Origin: a virus
Direction: 5' to 3' (one strand)
DNA: 23,021 bases
Virus record (IMG/VR): IMGVR_UViG_3300046817_000777
Location: 1-23,021 of that record
Position 1 is the first letter of the stretch; every line of letters begins with the position of its first letter. Shown piece after piece: positions 1-5,696 of the stretch. Both the position numbers and the translations under genes were made by a program. Under the pieces are notes generated by a model, which had not been told where the DNA came from, ran no database searches, and saw only the letters and a list, made by a program, of their open reading frames with translations.

Positions 1-1
1 C

Positions 2-1984
2 GATCGATATAAGCTCGCCGCCCGCATCAACGGCGTGCTGAAAGGCGTCGCCACGGCCGAATCGTTCACGCTGTCGCAGTCGTATTATTTCGGCAGCGTG
101 AAGCACAATCCGGCGCATTTCGCGCAGGTCATCGACGGCGAATGGTTCGTTGACTGTTGCGACGACCTCGACGCCGGCGCGATCGGGGCGCCGGTCAAGG
201 TGAAGGGTAAGGCCAAAGCGTCACCCCAAGCCGGGCCGGAGACGACGCCGAATCACACCGAAGCGGACCTGGATGAATTTGTTCGCACCGCCAATGATAT
301 CAACACCCACGGCGATCGGCAGTGGCATAATAACATTCGTTCAGTCACTTCATCGATGGTGAGGAAGTTCAAGACCGACGCCGAGATTTATGAGAGGTGT
401 GCGCCGGCGTGTCGCGAGGGTTTTGGTGATGCCGATGTTAAAAAGCTGATCGATACGGCGCGGGAGAAATATGGAGTAGCCGATCCTGAAACCAGCTCGA
501 ATGAATTTATCAGTCTACTCAGCGAATTCACGGCGGAGGCTGCGGCCGCAGGTATTAAAGGGCCGGGATTTCGCAGCAAAGATCAGGAAAAATGGCGGCC
601 CAAGCTGACCGACTTCTATGCCTTCCTGCCAACGCACACCTACATTTTCATTGCGACATCCGACCTGTGGCCGGCAGTCAGTCTCAACGCCATCATGGGC
701 AAGGTGAAGATCGGCACCGAGAAGGTGAAGCTGAAGAAAAAGGACAAGGTCGATCGCGACGGGCCAGACGAATACCGGGTCGAAGAGGTGACGATGCCGG
801 CCTCGCTGTGGCTGGATCGGCATCGTCCGGTGCAGCAGATGGGCTGGGCGCCGGGCTACCCGCAGACGATCGATAACAAGCTGGCCGACGAGGGTGGCTG
901 GGTCGATCATCAAGGGGCGAAGACGTTCAACACCTACAAGCCACCGCCGGCGCGCAATCCTGCAGGCGACGCGCGCAAGGCCGGGCCATGGGTCGAGCTG
1001 TTGCGCGATGTGTATCCAGACCATGCCGACCACATCGCGGCGTACCTGGCGCATCTGATCCAGTACCCTGGCGTGAAGATCAATCACGCACTGGTCATGG
1101 TCGGAGCGCCGGGGATCGGCAAGGACACATTGCTGGAACCGCTATCGCACGGGCTCGGTGAGTGGAATTTTAAGGATATCAAGCCACACAACGTCGCCGG
1201 GCCGCACAACGATTATCTGAAATGTCTGTGTATCCGCATTAATGAGACGCACGACCTCGGTGATGTGTCGAGGTTCACGTTCTATGAGAACACCAAAACC
1301 ATGATCGCGGCGCCGCCGGCCATGGTGCGGATCAACACCAAATATGTGCCGCAGTACTACATCCCCAACGTCAACGGCACTATCATGACGACCAACCACG
1401 GCACCGATGGGCTGTATCTGGAGGCTGACGATCGGCGGCACTACGTGGCGGGCTCCGAGATCACATCAGCCGATTATGAGGATGGCTACCTGCCAGGGAT
1501 CTGGCAGTGGTACGCCGATGGCGGGCTAGATCATGTTGTCGCCTACCTGGCCGAATTAGATCTTGCGGTGCTCGGCTTTACGCCGACCATGCTGCCGGCC
1601 AAGACCCCGGAATTCTGGCGCATGGTCGACGCCGGCGGGGCTGCGGCGTTGCCGGAATTGCGGGACGCGATCGATGCGGCCGGCGCCGATATGGAAAAAC
1701 CAGAAAAACCTCCTGCGGCGGTCACGCTTGCGATGGTCAAAGAGGCTTCGGCCAAGCACAACTTTGACGGGATGTGGGAATGGCTGCACAATAAAAAGAA
1801 CGCCAGAGAGGTGCTGCACCGGATGGAGGACTGCGGCTATGAGCCGGTGCGGTGTGTCGGCCCGGAGGATGGTTTGTGGGTGATTAAGGGGCGCCGGGTC
1901 GTGATCTACGGCAACAAGAAACTGTCGCCATCGGCGCGCTACGCAGCAGCGGAAACGCTAAAAACCAAGGAAAACGCTAGGTAA
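2..1984 (+). CDS. Phage primase-helicase (D5/DUF5906-like SF3 ATPase), 5'-truncated
   Basis: The reading frame is open to the first bases of the window, so the gene starts upstream; the GTG at 35 is only an internal codon. Numbering from that codon, residues about 86-147 are a helical segment like the PriCT linker of phage and plasmid primases. Residues 357-365 (GAPGIGKDT) are a Walker A loop, CIRINE at 399-404 is Walker B-like, TNH at 453-455 fits a sensor, and RR at 467-468 could be an arginine finger. This order is that of DUF5906/D5-type superfamily 3 helicases, which unwind DNA at phage and plasmid origins, often fused to a primase domain. The primase catalytic part, if present, lies outside the window. 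The gene ends just before a large inverted repeat that may be its origin. The ATPase assignment is strong; the precise family is inferred from motifs. Confidence 0.85.
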   Translation, partial: DRYKLAARINGVLKGVATAESFTLSQSYYFGSVKHNPAHFAQVIDGEWFVDCCDDLDAGAIGAPVKVKGKAKASPQAGPETTPNHTEADLDEFVRTANDINTHGDRQWHNNIRSVTSSMVRKFKTDAEIYERCAPACREGFGDADVKKLIDTAREKYGVADPETSSNEFISLLSEFTAEAAAAGIKGPGFRSKDQEKWRPKLTDFYAFLPTHTYIFIATSDLWPAVSLNAIMGKVKIGTEKVKLKKKDKVDRDGPDEYRVEEVTMPASLWLDRHRPVQQMGWAPGYPQTIDNKLADEGGWVDHQGAKTFNTYKPPPARNPAGDARKAGPWVELLRDVYPDHADHIAAYLAHLIQYPGVKINHALVMVGAPGIGKDTLLEPLSHGLGEWNFKDIKPHNVAGPHNDYLKCLCIRINETHDLGDVSRFTFYENTKTMIAAPPAMVRINTKYVPQYYIPNVNGTIMTTNHGTDGLYLEADDRRHYVAGSEITSADYEDGYLPGIWQWYADGGLDHVVAYLAELDLAVLGFTPTMLPAKTPEFWRMVDAGGAAALPELRDAIDAAGADMEKPEKPPAAVTLAMVKEASAKHNFDGMWEWLHNKKNAREVLHRMEDCGYEPVRCVGPEDGLWVIKGRRVVIYGNKKLSPSARYAAAETLKTKENAR

Positions 1985-2009
1985 TAGGTAACCGGGTACC
2001 ATAAAAATA

Positions 2010-2157
2010 GGTGACATCGGTGACATCGGTGATTTCCAGTATGTGCTCCAAATGGAAGTTATTTTCCAGGTCCTTTCTGTGAATCAAAAGGGTTTTTATA
2101 TAAATATTATGTTATATGGAGCACATACTGGAAATCACCGATGTCACCGATGTCACC
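2010..2157. repeat. Perfect 41-bp inverted repeat with AT-rich centre; candidate replication origin
   Basis: The left arm (2010-2050) and right arm (2117-2157) are exact reverse complements over 41 bp. The 66-bp centre (2051-2116) has 17 G/C bases by my count and includes a run of A/T around 2094-2117. Inside each arm the 9-mer GTGACATCG occurs twice in tandem plus a partial copy (2011-2019, 2020-2028), which looks like iterons. A small inner inverted pair, TGGAA 2053-2057 and TTCCA 2064-2068, lies in the centre. It sits between the helicase stop (1984) and the next start (2209). An origin fits the position and structure; a MITE-like element, large operator or RNA hairpin are alternatives. 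No target-site duplication is visible. Confidence 0.85.
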
Positions 2158-2208
2158 GATTCAGCCGGCTGCCCGTCGTCTACCCACCCACAGTTGTAGG
2201 AGCTTAAA

Positions 2209-2424
2209 ATGGAACCCCATCCACAGACTGAAATGAACAAGGTTAAACGGTCGCTTTGTGTGCGGTGTCAGCAGGTGGTGACCTGGGAGGAATCCCGTCG
2301 CGCTTATGGGAAAAAGAAGCGGGCACAGTTGGCGGATGTGGATTGTAATCCGCGGATGCATCTCAAGTGTGCATCATCTTTGATCCACCAAAGGCGACGG
2401 GAATTCATAGAGAACCTGTGTTAG
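2209..2424 (+). CDS. Small Cys-rich, possibly zinc-binding protein
   Basis: This 71-aa protein is basic and has a CVRC pair near residues 17-20, followed by C and H residues around 46-54 (DCNPRMHLKC). That spacing suggests a small zinc-binding fold, but no family is recognised. AGGAG at 2198-2202 stands six bases before the ATG, supporting the start. It lies directly downstream of the large inverted repeat and reads in the same direction as the helicase, so it may belong to the replication operon. Its stop codon (2422-2424) interlocks with the stop of the convergent regulator gene (2421-2423). Function unknown. Confidence 0.6.
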   Translation: MEPHPQTEMNKVKRSLCVRCQQVVTWEESRRAYGKKKRAQLADVDCNPRMHLKCASSLIHQRRREFIENLC

Positions 2425-2795
2425 CGGTGCTCTTCGGGGATGCCGTGTTTTTCGTACATGTCCATGAGCTTGGCCACGACTACCGGCACTGCGGATGTGC
2501 CGTTGCTCATGCGGTAGATGGTCGAGCGGCCCATGCCCAATAGCCGGTGTGCGGTGCTGACGTTGTAGCCCAGCCTGGCTAACCCCTGGACAAAGCGTTC
2601 CTTGGTCATGGTGGGGACTTCGACCCCTGGGGGTGTCCTGGAAATTGCCACGGAATTGTCCGGCTCGGGTTCGCGCTCGTGCCGGCCTTGCAACAGGCGG
2701 TGGATCTGCCTGGCTTCGCCAGGTTGGATTTCAGGATTATTTTTGGATGCAGCTGCGATGGCACGTTCCACATTCGGAAAATTATATTTTGTCAT
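2421..2795 (-). CDS. Helix-turn-helix transcriptional regulator
   Basis: A 124-aa protein. The N-terminal half (1-60) is charged and Pro-rich with no recognised fold. Residues about 63-115 form a helix-turn-helix-like domain: ERFVQGLARLGYN, a turn, STAHRLLGMGRSTIYRMSNG as positioning and recognition helices, then PVVVAKLMDMYEKHG as a closing helix. This is the layout of Xre/Cro-type or HTH-only phage regulators. It probably binds operator DNA in the control region; the palindromes at 4251-4264 and 3227-3278 are candidate sites, which is speculation. The ribosome binding site is weak (GGAA about ten bases upstream). It converges on the preceding rightward gene with interlocking stops. Repressor or activator cannot be told from sequence. 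Confidence 0.65.
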   Translation of the reverse strand: MTKYNFPNVERAIAAASKNNPEIQPGEARQIHRLLQGRHEREPEPDNSVAISRTPPGVEVPTMTKERFVQGLARLGYNVSTAHRLLGMGRSTIYRMSNGTSAVPVVVAKLMDMYEKHGIPEEHR

Positions 2796-2851
2796 GTCAT
2801 GGGTTCCGGTTTTTTAGTGGTTGGATCTGGATCGGTCGCGCGGGCGCGCGG

Positions 2852-2883
2852 AAGCCCTCGCCACGTTGCCGTGGCGAGGGCTT
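2852..2883. terminator. Strong hairpin, probable transcription terminator
   Basis: Perfect 13-bp stem (AAGCCCTCGCCAC at 2852-2864 pairing with 2871-2883) and a six-base loop. It lies just beyond the stop of the leftward 99-aa gene (2907) and before the regulator gene. No clear T-tract follows on either strand, so intrinsic termination is likely but not certain; it could instead be an RNA-stabilising hairpin. Confidence 0.55.
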
Positions 2884-2906
2884 TGGTTTGGTGCTGTGCT
2901 GCGGCG

Positions 2907-3206
2907 CTACCATACGCCGAGACGTTCGAGGGTTTCACGGTCGCGTTGCGCCATGATCTGGTATTCGCGCGGCAACGATTCGAAGTGCGCCTTTACCTCT
3001 TCAAACAACGCGCGTTGCTCCGCGGTCATGAATAGGATGGCGCCGATCGATACTTGGTATGGATTGCATACCATCATTGCGCCCTGCCACGCGGCCGCGG
3101 CCGCGGTTTCCGACCGCGGGCATCGTGCGAGCAACTGGCCGCGGTTTTTTCCTTTGCTGGCATAGGCGCCGGCCAAGGCTGTCTTTGCATTTGCTGATAG
3201 TGTCAT
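2907..3206 (-). CDS. Hypothetical phage protein, 99 aa
   Basis: The frame opens at 3227, but ATG 3206 is preferred: AGGA at 3213-3216 lies six bases upstream inside the leader ATAACAGGA shared with two other genes of this cluster. The protein begins MTLSANAKTALAGAYASKGK. It has a basic N-terminus, a short hydrophobic stretch near YQVSIGAILFM, and a charged helical C-terminus (EQRALFEEVKAHFESLPREY) that looks amphipathic. No family is recognised. It is the last gene of the leftward group, with the hairpin at 2852-2883 behind it and the 52-bp palindrome in front of it, suggesting separate expression from the upstream gene. Confidence 0.6.
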   Translation of the reverse strand: MTLSANAKTALAGAYASKGKNRGQLLARCPRSETAAAAAWQGAMMVCNPYQVSIGAILFMTAEQRALFEEVKAHFESLPREYQIMAQRDRETLERLGVW

Positions 3207-3212
3207 GGTCTG

Positions 3213-3221
3213 TCCTGTTAT
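3213..3221 (-). promoter_or_regulatory. Shared ribosome-binding leader ATAACAGGA, copy 1
   Basis: On the minus strand the 9-mer ATAACAGGA precedes ATG 3206 by six bases. The same 9-mer stands before two other leftward starts (4092-4100 and 4218-4226). AGGA is the Shine-Dalgarno core; the conserved ATAAC in front is beyond what ribosome binding needs. Confidence 0.6.
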
Positions 3222-3226
3222 CGGCA

Positions 3227-3278
3227 TGATTGCCGCTCATGCCACGCGGCCTAGGCCGCGTGGCATGCACTGCAATCA
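3227..3278. repeat. 52-bp near-perfect palindrome (30-bp perfect core)
   Basis: The core 3238-3267 is an uninterrupted 30-bp palindrome centred on CTAG (3251-3254). After a 4-by-4 mismatched internal loop (3234-3237 and 3268-3271) the pairing resumes for seven more bases (TGATTGC 3227-3233 with GCAATCA 3272-3278). It fills the gap between two leftward genes and includes the stop codon of the 268-aa gene. As RNA it would be a very stable hairpin, so a terminator or processing site is likely; as DNA it could bind a dimeric protein. Confidence 0.85.
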
Positions 3279-4082
3279 CCCGACAACGAATCCGCTTTGG
3301 TCTTGTTTGCCCTTGCCCTTGGCATAGAGCGCAACGGCGCTGGCCATTGGGTCAATGTGACGGATATCAGTGTCATCACCATCGACAACGGGCAGACCCA
3401 TGAAAGAGGCGCCGCGTGCGAGCATATCGTTGACGGTCGCGCGCGTGCGGAACACAACTGCGATTCGCATGTTAGCCGCGATCGCAAGCTGAACTTGCTT
3501 TTGGTATTCAGGAACGCCCGAATAACTAAACGTCAAATCATAATTTGCGGGAATCCCTTTACGGTTAGCAAGCTTGGTATAGTCATAGAATTGCACGGCG
3601 GGGTGATTTTCGATTATGCCGTATTGCTCCCAGCGCAAATCAGAGGTTCCGTTCAAGCGTACCAACAAAACATAACCGGTTTTTGCCGCGTGCTTTTCGA
3701 AGCATCGAACCTCGTTATTGATCATGGCAATTGCTTCGGAACGGTACTGCAACAGGAACATGGTCTTTCGTAACCGCGCGAATTGAACGGTTGCCATGGC
3801 GCCGCGGCCGCTGGTATTCAGGCAAGCATCAAAACATTTTGCGGTTTTTGCCATCGGGCAAACATTGTGACCCGACATGGTGTAAGGCGCGAGATAGAGA
3901 ATCGCGGTGCGATAGCCGAGCTTGTTCCCTTTGATCACTTTCGTTGAGCCGTCGAGGCGCAACATCGCGTCAGGCTTGCGAGAAAACCAACGCAAAAGCT
4001 TTTTTGAGCTCAAGATTTGCTCGCGTGTATCGGGAGCAAGCTTGGTTAGATCATAGATGACTGTTGCGGCTGAATACTTCAT
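3276..4082 (-). CDS. Cys-motif phage protein, GP88/DUF7227-like
   Basis: The frame extends upstream to 4490, but the start is placed at ATG 4082: ATAACAGGA (4092-4100) lies nine bases before it, and the upstream part overlaps a separate small gene and a divergent gene. The 268-aa product has C75, C83 and C87 in NVCPMAKTAKCFDACLN, followed by SGRG and a basic helix (ARLRKTMFLL). VRLNGTSDLRWE (141-152), FYDYTKL (165-171) and DGDDTDIRHIDP (234-245) are further conserved-looking motifs. This pattern resembles uncharacterised phage families I know as GP88 or DUF7227. The three Cys could bind a metal or Fe-S cluster, but the spacing is not the radical-SAM CX3CX2C. The function is unknown. The stop lies inside the 52-bp palindrome. 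Confidence 0.7.
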   Translation of the reverse strand: MKYSAATVIYDLTKLAPDTREQILSSKKLLRWFSRKPDAMLRLDGSTKVIKGNKLGYRTAILYLAPYTMSGHNVCPMAKTAKCFDACLNTSGRGAMATVQFARLRKTMFLLQYRSEAIAMINNEVRCFEKHAAKTGYVLLVRLNGTSDLRWEQYGIIENHPAVQFYDYTKLANRKGIPANYDLTFSYSGVPEYQKQVQLAIAANMRIAVVFRTRATVNDMLARGASFMGLPVVDGDDTDIRHIDPMASAVALYAKGKGKQDQSGFVVG

Positions 4083-4091
4083 AGGTTCGGT

Positions 4092-4100
4092 TCCTGTTAT
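4092..4100 (-). promoter_or_regulatory. Shared ribosome-binding leader ATAACAGGA, copy 2
   Basis: Minus-strand ATAACAGGA followed by ACCGAACCT and ATG 4082. It decides the start of the 268-aa gene, because the longer open frame upstream has no comparable site. Confidence 0.6.
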
Positions 4101-4108
4101 GGTGGGGT

Positions 4109-4210
4109 TTAGAGCGGACGATATTGACGGGTGACACAGAATGAAAAGCAAAGGCGGCCGATTTTGAAAAACCGAATACCGCCAACGCGGCGAGTCGTGA
4201 CGTTGAACAT
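4109..4210 (-). CDS. 33-aa microprotein
   Basis: A short frame with ATG at 4208-4210 and TAA at 4109-4111. The product starts MFNVTTRRVGGIRFFKIGR and ends VTRQYRPL. It is basic and alternates hydrophobic and polar residues, as in two or three beta strands. It is accepted as a gene because ATAACAGGAAA stands just before the ATG, the same leader as the two larger genes of this cluster, and because it ends 26 bases before the next start, as in an operon. Tiny basic proteins with similar endings occur in other phages as far as I recall, but I cannot name a family. Function unknown. Confidence 0.5.
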   Translation of the reverse strand: MFNVTTRRVGGIRFFKIGRLCFSFCVTRQYRPL

Positions 4211-4217
4211 TTTCGTT

Positions 4218-4226
4218 TCCTGTTAT
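4218..4226 (-). promoter_or_regulatory. Shared ribosome-binding leader ATAACAGGA, copy 3
   Basis: Minus-strand ATAACAGGA with seven bases to ATG 4210. It is the main evidence that the 33-aa frame is translated. Confidence 0.5.
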
Positions 4227-4250
4227 GCTCGTTTCAGTGTTTGCAATATC

Positions 4251-4264
4251 GTCCCGATCGGGAC
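4251..4264. promoter_or_regulatory. 14-bp perfect palindrome in a divergent gap; candidate operator
   Basis: GTCCCGATCGGGAC is its own reverse complement. It lies in the 69-bp gap between the leftward gene ending at 4210 and the rightward gene starting at 4280, and directly abuts the AGGAG ribosome binding site (4265-4269). A dimeric regulator bound here could control both directions; no clear -35/-10 pair was recognised. Confidence 0.5.
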
Positions 4265-4279
4265 AGGAGTCAATAGGTC

Positions 4280-4591
4280 TTGTCAGATAATCTGAAAAAT
4301 AAACCGCGGCCGCAATCGGGGAATGCCGCGTGGCGTGCGGCCATGGCAAAGCATGCGATAAAACCGGGATATGCGAATAGACGGCGCTGCGTCGCCATTG
4401 CGCGGCACAATGGCGCGCCGTGCGGTCAATTAGCGATGCGCGGCGTTCCAGTATGCCGCTGGCATGGTGGCAATATGCTACAAGCCGCAAAGCGTATCAG
4501 GGAGGCGAAGCGCAATGCAGAGCAAGCCCCGCTTAATCGAAGCGGCCGACAAGCCCGGGACAGATTTAAACGCGCCGGCGCCGGGCTCTGA
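4280..4591 (+). CDS. HGG-motif Cys protein (HGGxSTG-like)
   Basis: A 103-aa basic protein. C37, C48, C59 and H62 lie in RRRCVAIARHNGAPCGQ and PVCRWHGG, the pattern of the HGGxSTG-domain proteins common in proteobacterial phages and prophages; the four residues could hold one zinc ion. The STG part is replaced by NML here. The C-terminus is Arg/Lys-rich. The start is a TTG at 4280: an in-frame stop at 4274 excludes anything further upstream, AGGAG is at 4265-4269, and the next ATG (4343) has no ribosome binding site. It overlaps the next gene by 77 bases. The role is not established; such genes are often found near terminase genes, which is context only. Confidence 0.65.
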   Translation: MSDNLKNKPRPQSGNAAWRAAMAKHAIKPGYANRRRCVAIARHNGAPCGQLAMRGVPVCRWHGGNMLQAAKRIREAKRNAEQAPLNRSGRQARDRFKRAGAGL

Positions 4592-4796
4592 GAATTCGCA
4601 AGCCTCTCTAAGGGCCATTGTGAAAGAGGCGCTGCTAGGGCTGCTAAGCGATCCAGAGGCTAGCGCGGCCGCGAAAGCCAGCGCCGGACGAACGCTACTC
4701 GAGTATTTTAGTGAGGAAAAACAAGGACTTAACAAGAGAGGCGCGGAAATGACCGCGGCCGAATTGAACGACGCTATCGAACGGTTCAAACGCTAG
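4515..4796 (+). CDS. Small acidic helical protein, possible terminase small subunit
   Basis: The frame is open from 4464, but ATG 4515 is preferred because GGAGG at 4501-4505 lies nine bases before it. The 93-aa product starts MQSKPRLIEAADK. It contains SLRAIVKEALLGLLSDPEA and KASAGRTLLEYF, like the helical repeat of some small terminase subunits (LxxLLxDP followed by A-xx-LLEY), and ends with TAAELNDAIERFKR. No DNA-binding domain is clear. If it is a small terminase it is unusual in being 11 kb from the large subunit. It is translated from within the preceding gene. Alternative: an unrelated phage protein. Confidence 0.5.
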   Translation: MQSKPRLIEAADKPGTDLNAPAPGSENSQASLRAIVKEALLGLLSDPEASAAAKASAGRTLLEYFSEEKQGLNKRGAEMTAAELNDAIERFKR

Positions 4797-5067
4797 CCGC
4801 GTGCGAGTTGGCGTGCGAGTTGGCAAATTGTCCAATGATATCAAGGGAAAACTCCTCATTAAAAAAGAGGAGGCGGCCACGATCGGCCCACGTTGATATT
4901 GTTAAAGCGTGAATAACCCAATGACATCAAAGACTTAGCATATCGCCCCCTGGCGGGGTCGGGTTGGCGGGCGGTCCGCGGCCGCAATGCAGCGTGGCAA
5001 AATTTTTACAGTTTGAAGCTATCCGCGGCATGGTAATCCGCGTTGAAAATTCTTCTTTCCGTTTACC
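4797..5067. other. Non-coding interval between convergent genes
   Basis: About 270 bp with no convincing gene. It holds a 12-bp tandem duplication (4801-4824), a weak 6-bp hairpin (4852-4857 with 4867-4872), ATATCAA and TTGATAT as a distant inverted pair near 4838 and 4893, and a GCGGCCGC site at 4978-4985. A 25-codon frame from 4835 lacks a ribosome binding site. A packaging or regulatory role is possible but nothing shows it. Confidence 0.5.
4801..4824. repeat. 12-bp perfect tandem duplication
   Basis: GTGCGAGTTGGC occurs twice head to tail, five bases after the stop of the 93-aa gene. It may be a replication-slippage duplication or a pair of binding sites. Confidence 0.7.
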
Positions 5068-5085
5068 ATACCCCCTACGGGGTAT
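5068..5085. terminator. Hairpin overlapping a stop codon, candidate terminator
   Basis: Seven-bp stem ATACCCC (5068-5074) with GGGGTAT (5079-5085) and a four-base loop. On the plus strand it runs into TTTTCC, so it could end rightward transcripts from 4280-4796. It also covers the TAG (5075-5077) of the leftward 188-aa gene. Confidence 0.4.
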
Positions 5086-5641
5086 TTTCCTGTTTCGTTC
5101 CGTCCGCTTCTAATACCCCGTCTAAAGCGCGGACGAACTCGTTCACCCATCGTTCGTCCGGCCACACACCAGTGATGCCCGACGCCACGCCAGCCGCGCG
5201 CAGCATTTCCTGTTTGCGCGACTCTGCGATCGGCAGCGGCTCCGCTGGCGGTTCTTTGAACACCACAGGAGTGTTCTCGACGATCTGATGTTTGAACACA
5301 TGTTGTGGTGACGCCATTGGGTCAGCGACTGCGCCGCTGGCGCGATCGATGACGGCGCTGTTTATCCACCAGCCGTTCGGCGTTCGATCGATCTGCGCAT
5401 CTTTCGGGATCTGCATCATGTGAACCCGCGACATGTCGCAGGCTTGTTCGTCGGAGTGAATCTCGATCCTGCGAGCGCCGCTGCGCAACAGCCGCCGGCC
5501 GCCTTCCGATATCGCCAGGTTGCCCCAGTCGTCGTAGGCCAGGCCGGCGCCCAGCAGTTCGCGAGCAGTGCTGTGCATGGTGTTGAAGCGCGCGCCGTCT
5601 TCCAGACTGCGCAGCGCGTGCATTGCGTCGGCCGATAGCAT
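5075..5641 (-). CDS. Hypothetical protein with winged-helix-like N-terminus
   Basis: ATG 5641 is chosen over ATG 5656 because AAAGGA lies six bases before it. The 188-aa product starts MLSADAMHALRSLEDGAR. Residues about 1-55 resemble a winged-helix unit: a helix with ALRSLEDG, a second helix TARELLGAGLAYDDWG, and a wing-like LAISEGGRRLLR, as seen in small regulators. The rest contains a possible beta segment (NGWWINSAVIDR) and a Pro-rich linker (PVVFKEPPAEPLP), with no recognised family. It is transcribed divergently from the tail-fibre operon, 55 bp away, so it could regulate that operon; this is inference from position and the N-terminal pattern only. Confidence 0.55.
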   Translation of the reverse strand: MLSADAMHALRSLEDGARFNTMHSTARELLGAGLAYDDWGNLAISEGGRRLLRSGARRIEIHSDEQACDMSRVHMMQIPKDAQIDRTPNGWWINSAVIDRASGAVADPMASPQHVFKHQIVENTPVVFKEPPAEPLPIAESRKQEMLRAAGVASGITGVWPDERWVNEFVRALDGVLEADGTKQENTP

Positions 5642-5696
5642 GTTGGTTCCTTTCATGCGATAAAGCCCAAGGCCAATAGCTCAGAGGCAACGTATC

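Noticed and set aside
2010-2157. Insertion sequence or MITE as the primary call for the inverted repeat
   Set aside because: No target-site duplication flanks the arms and no transposase is nearby; the origin reading fits the neighbouring helicase better, though the alternative is not excluded.
4083-4490. Longer N-terminus of the 268-aa Cys-motif protein up to 4490
   Set aside because: The extension overlaps the 33-aa gene and the divergent HGG-motif gene, has no ribosome binding site, and reads as low-quality composition; ATG 4082 has a proper leader.
4835-4912. 25-codon frame in the non-coding interval
   Set aside because: No ribosome binding site and no recognisable sequence.
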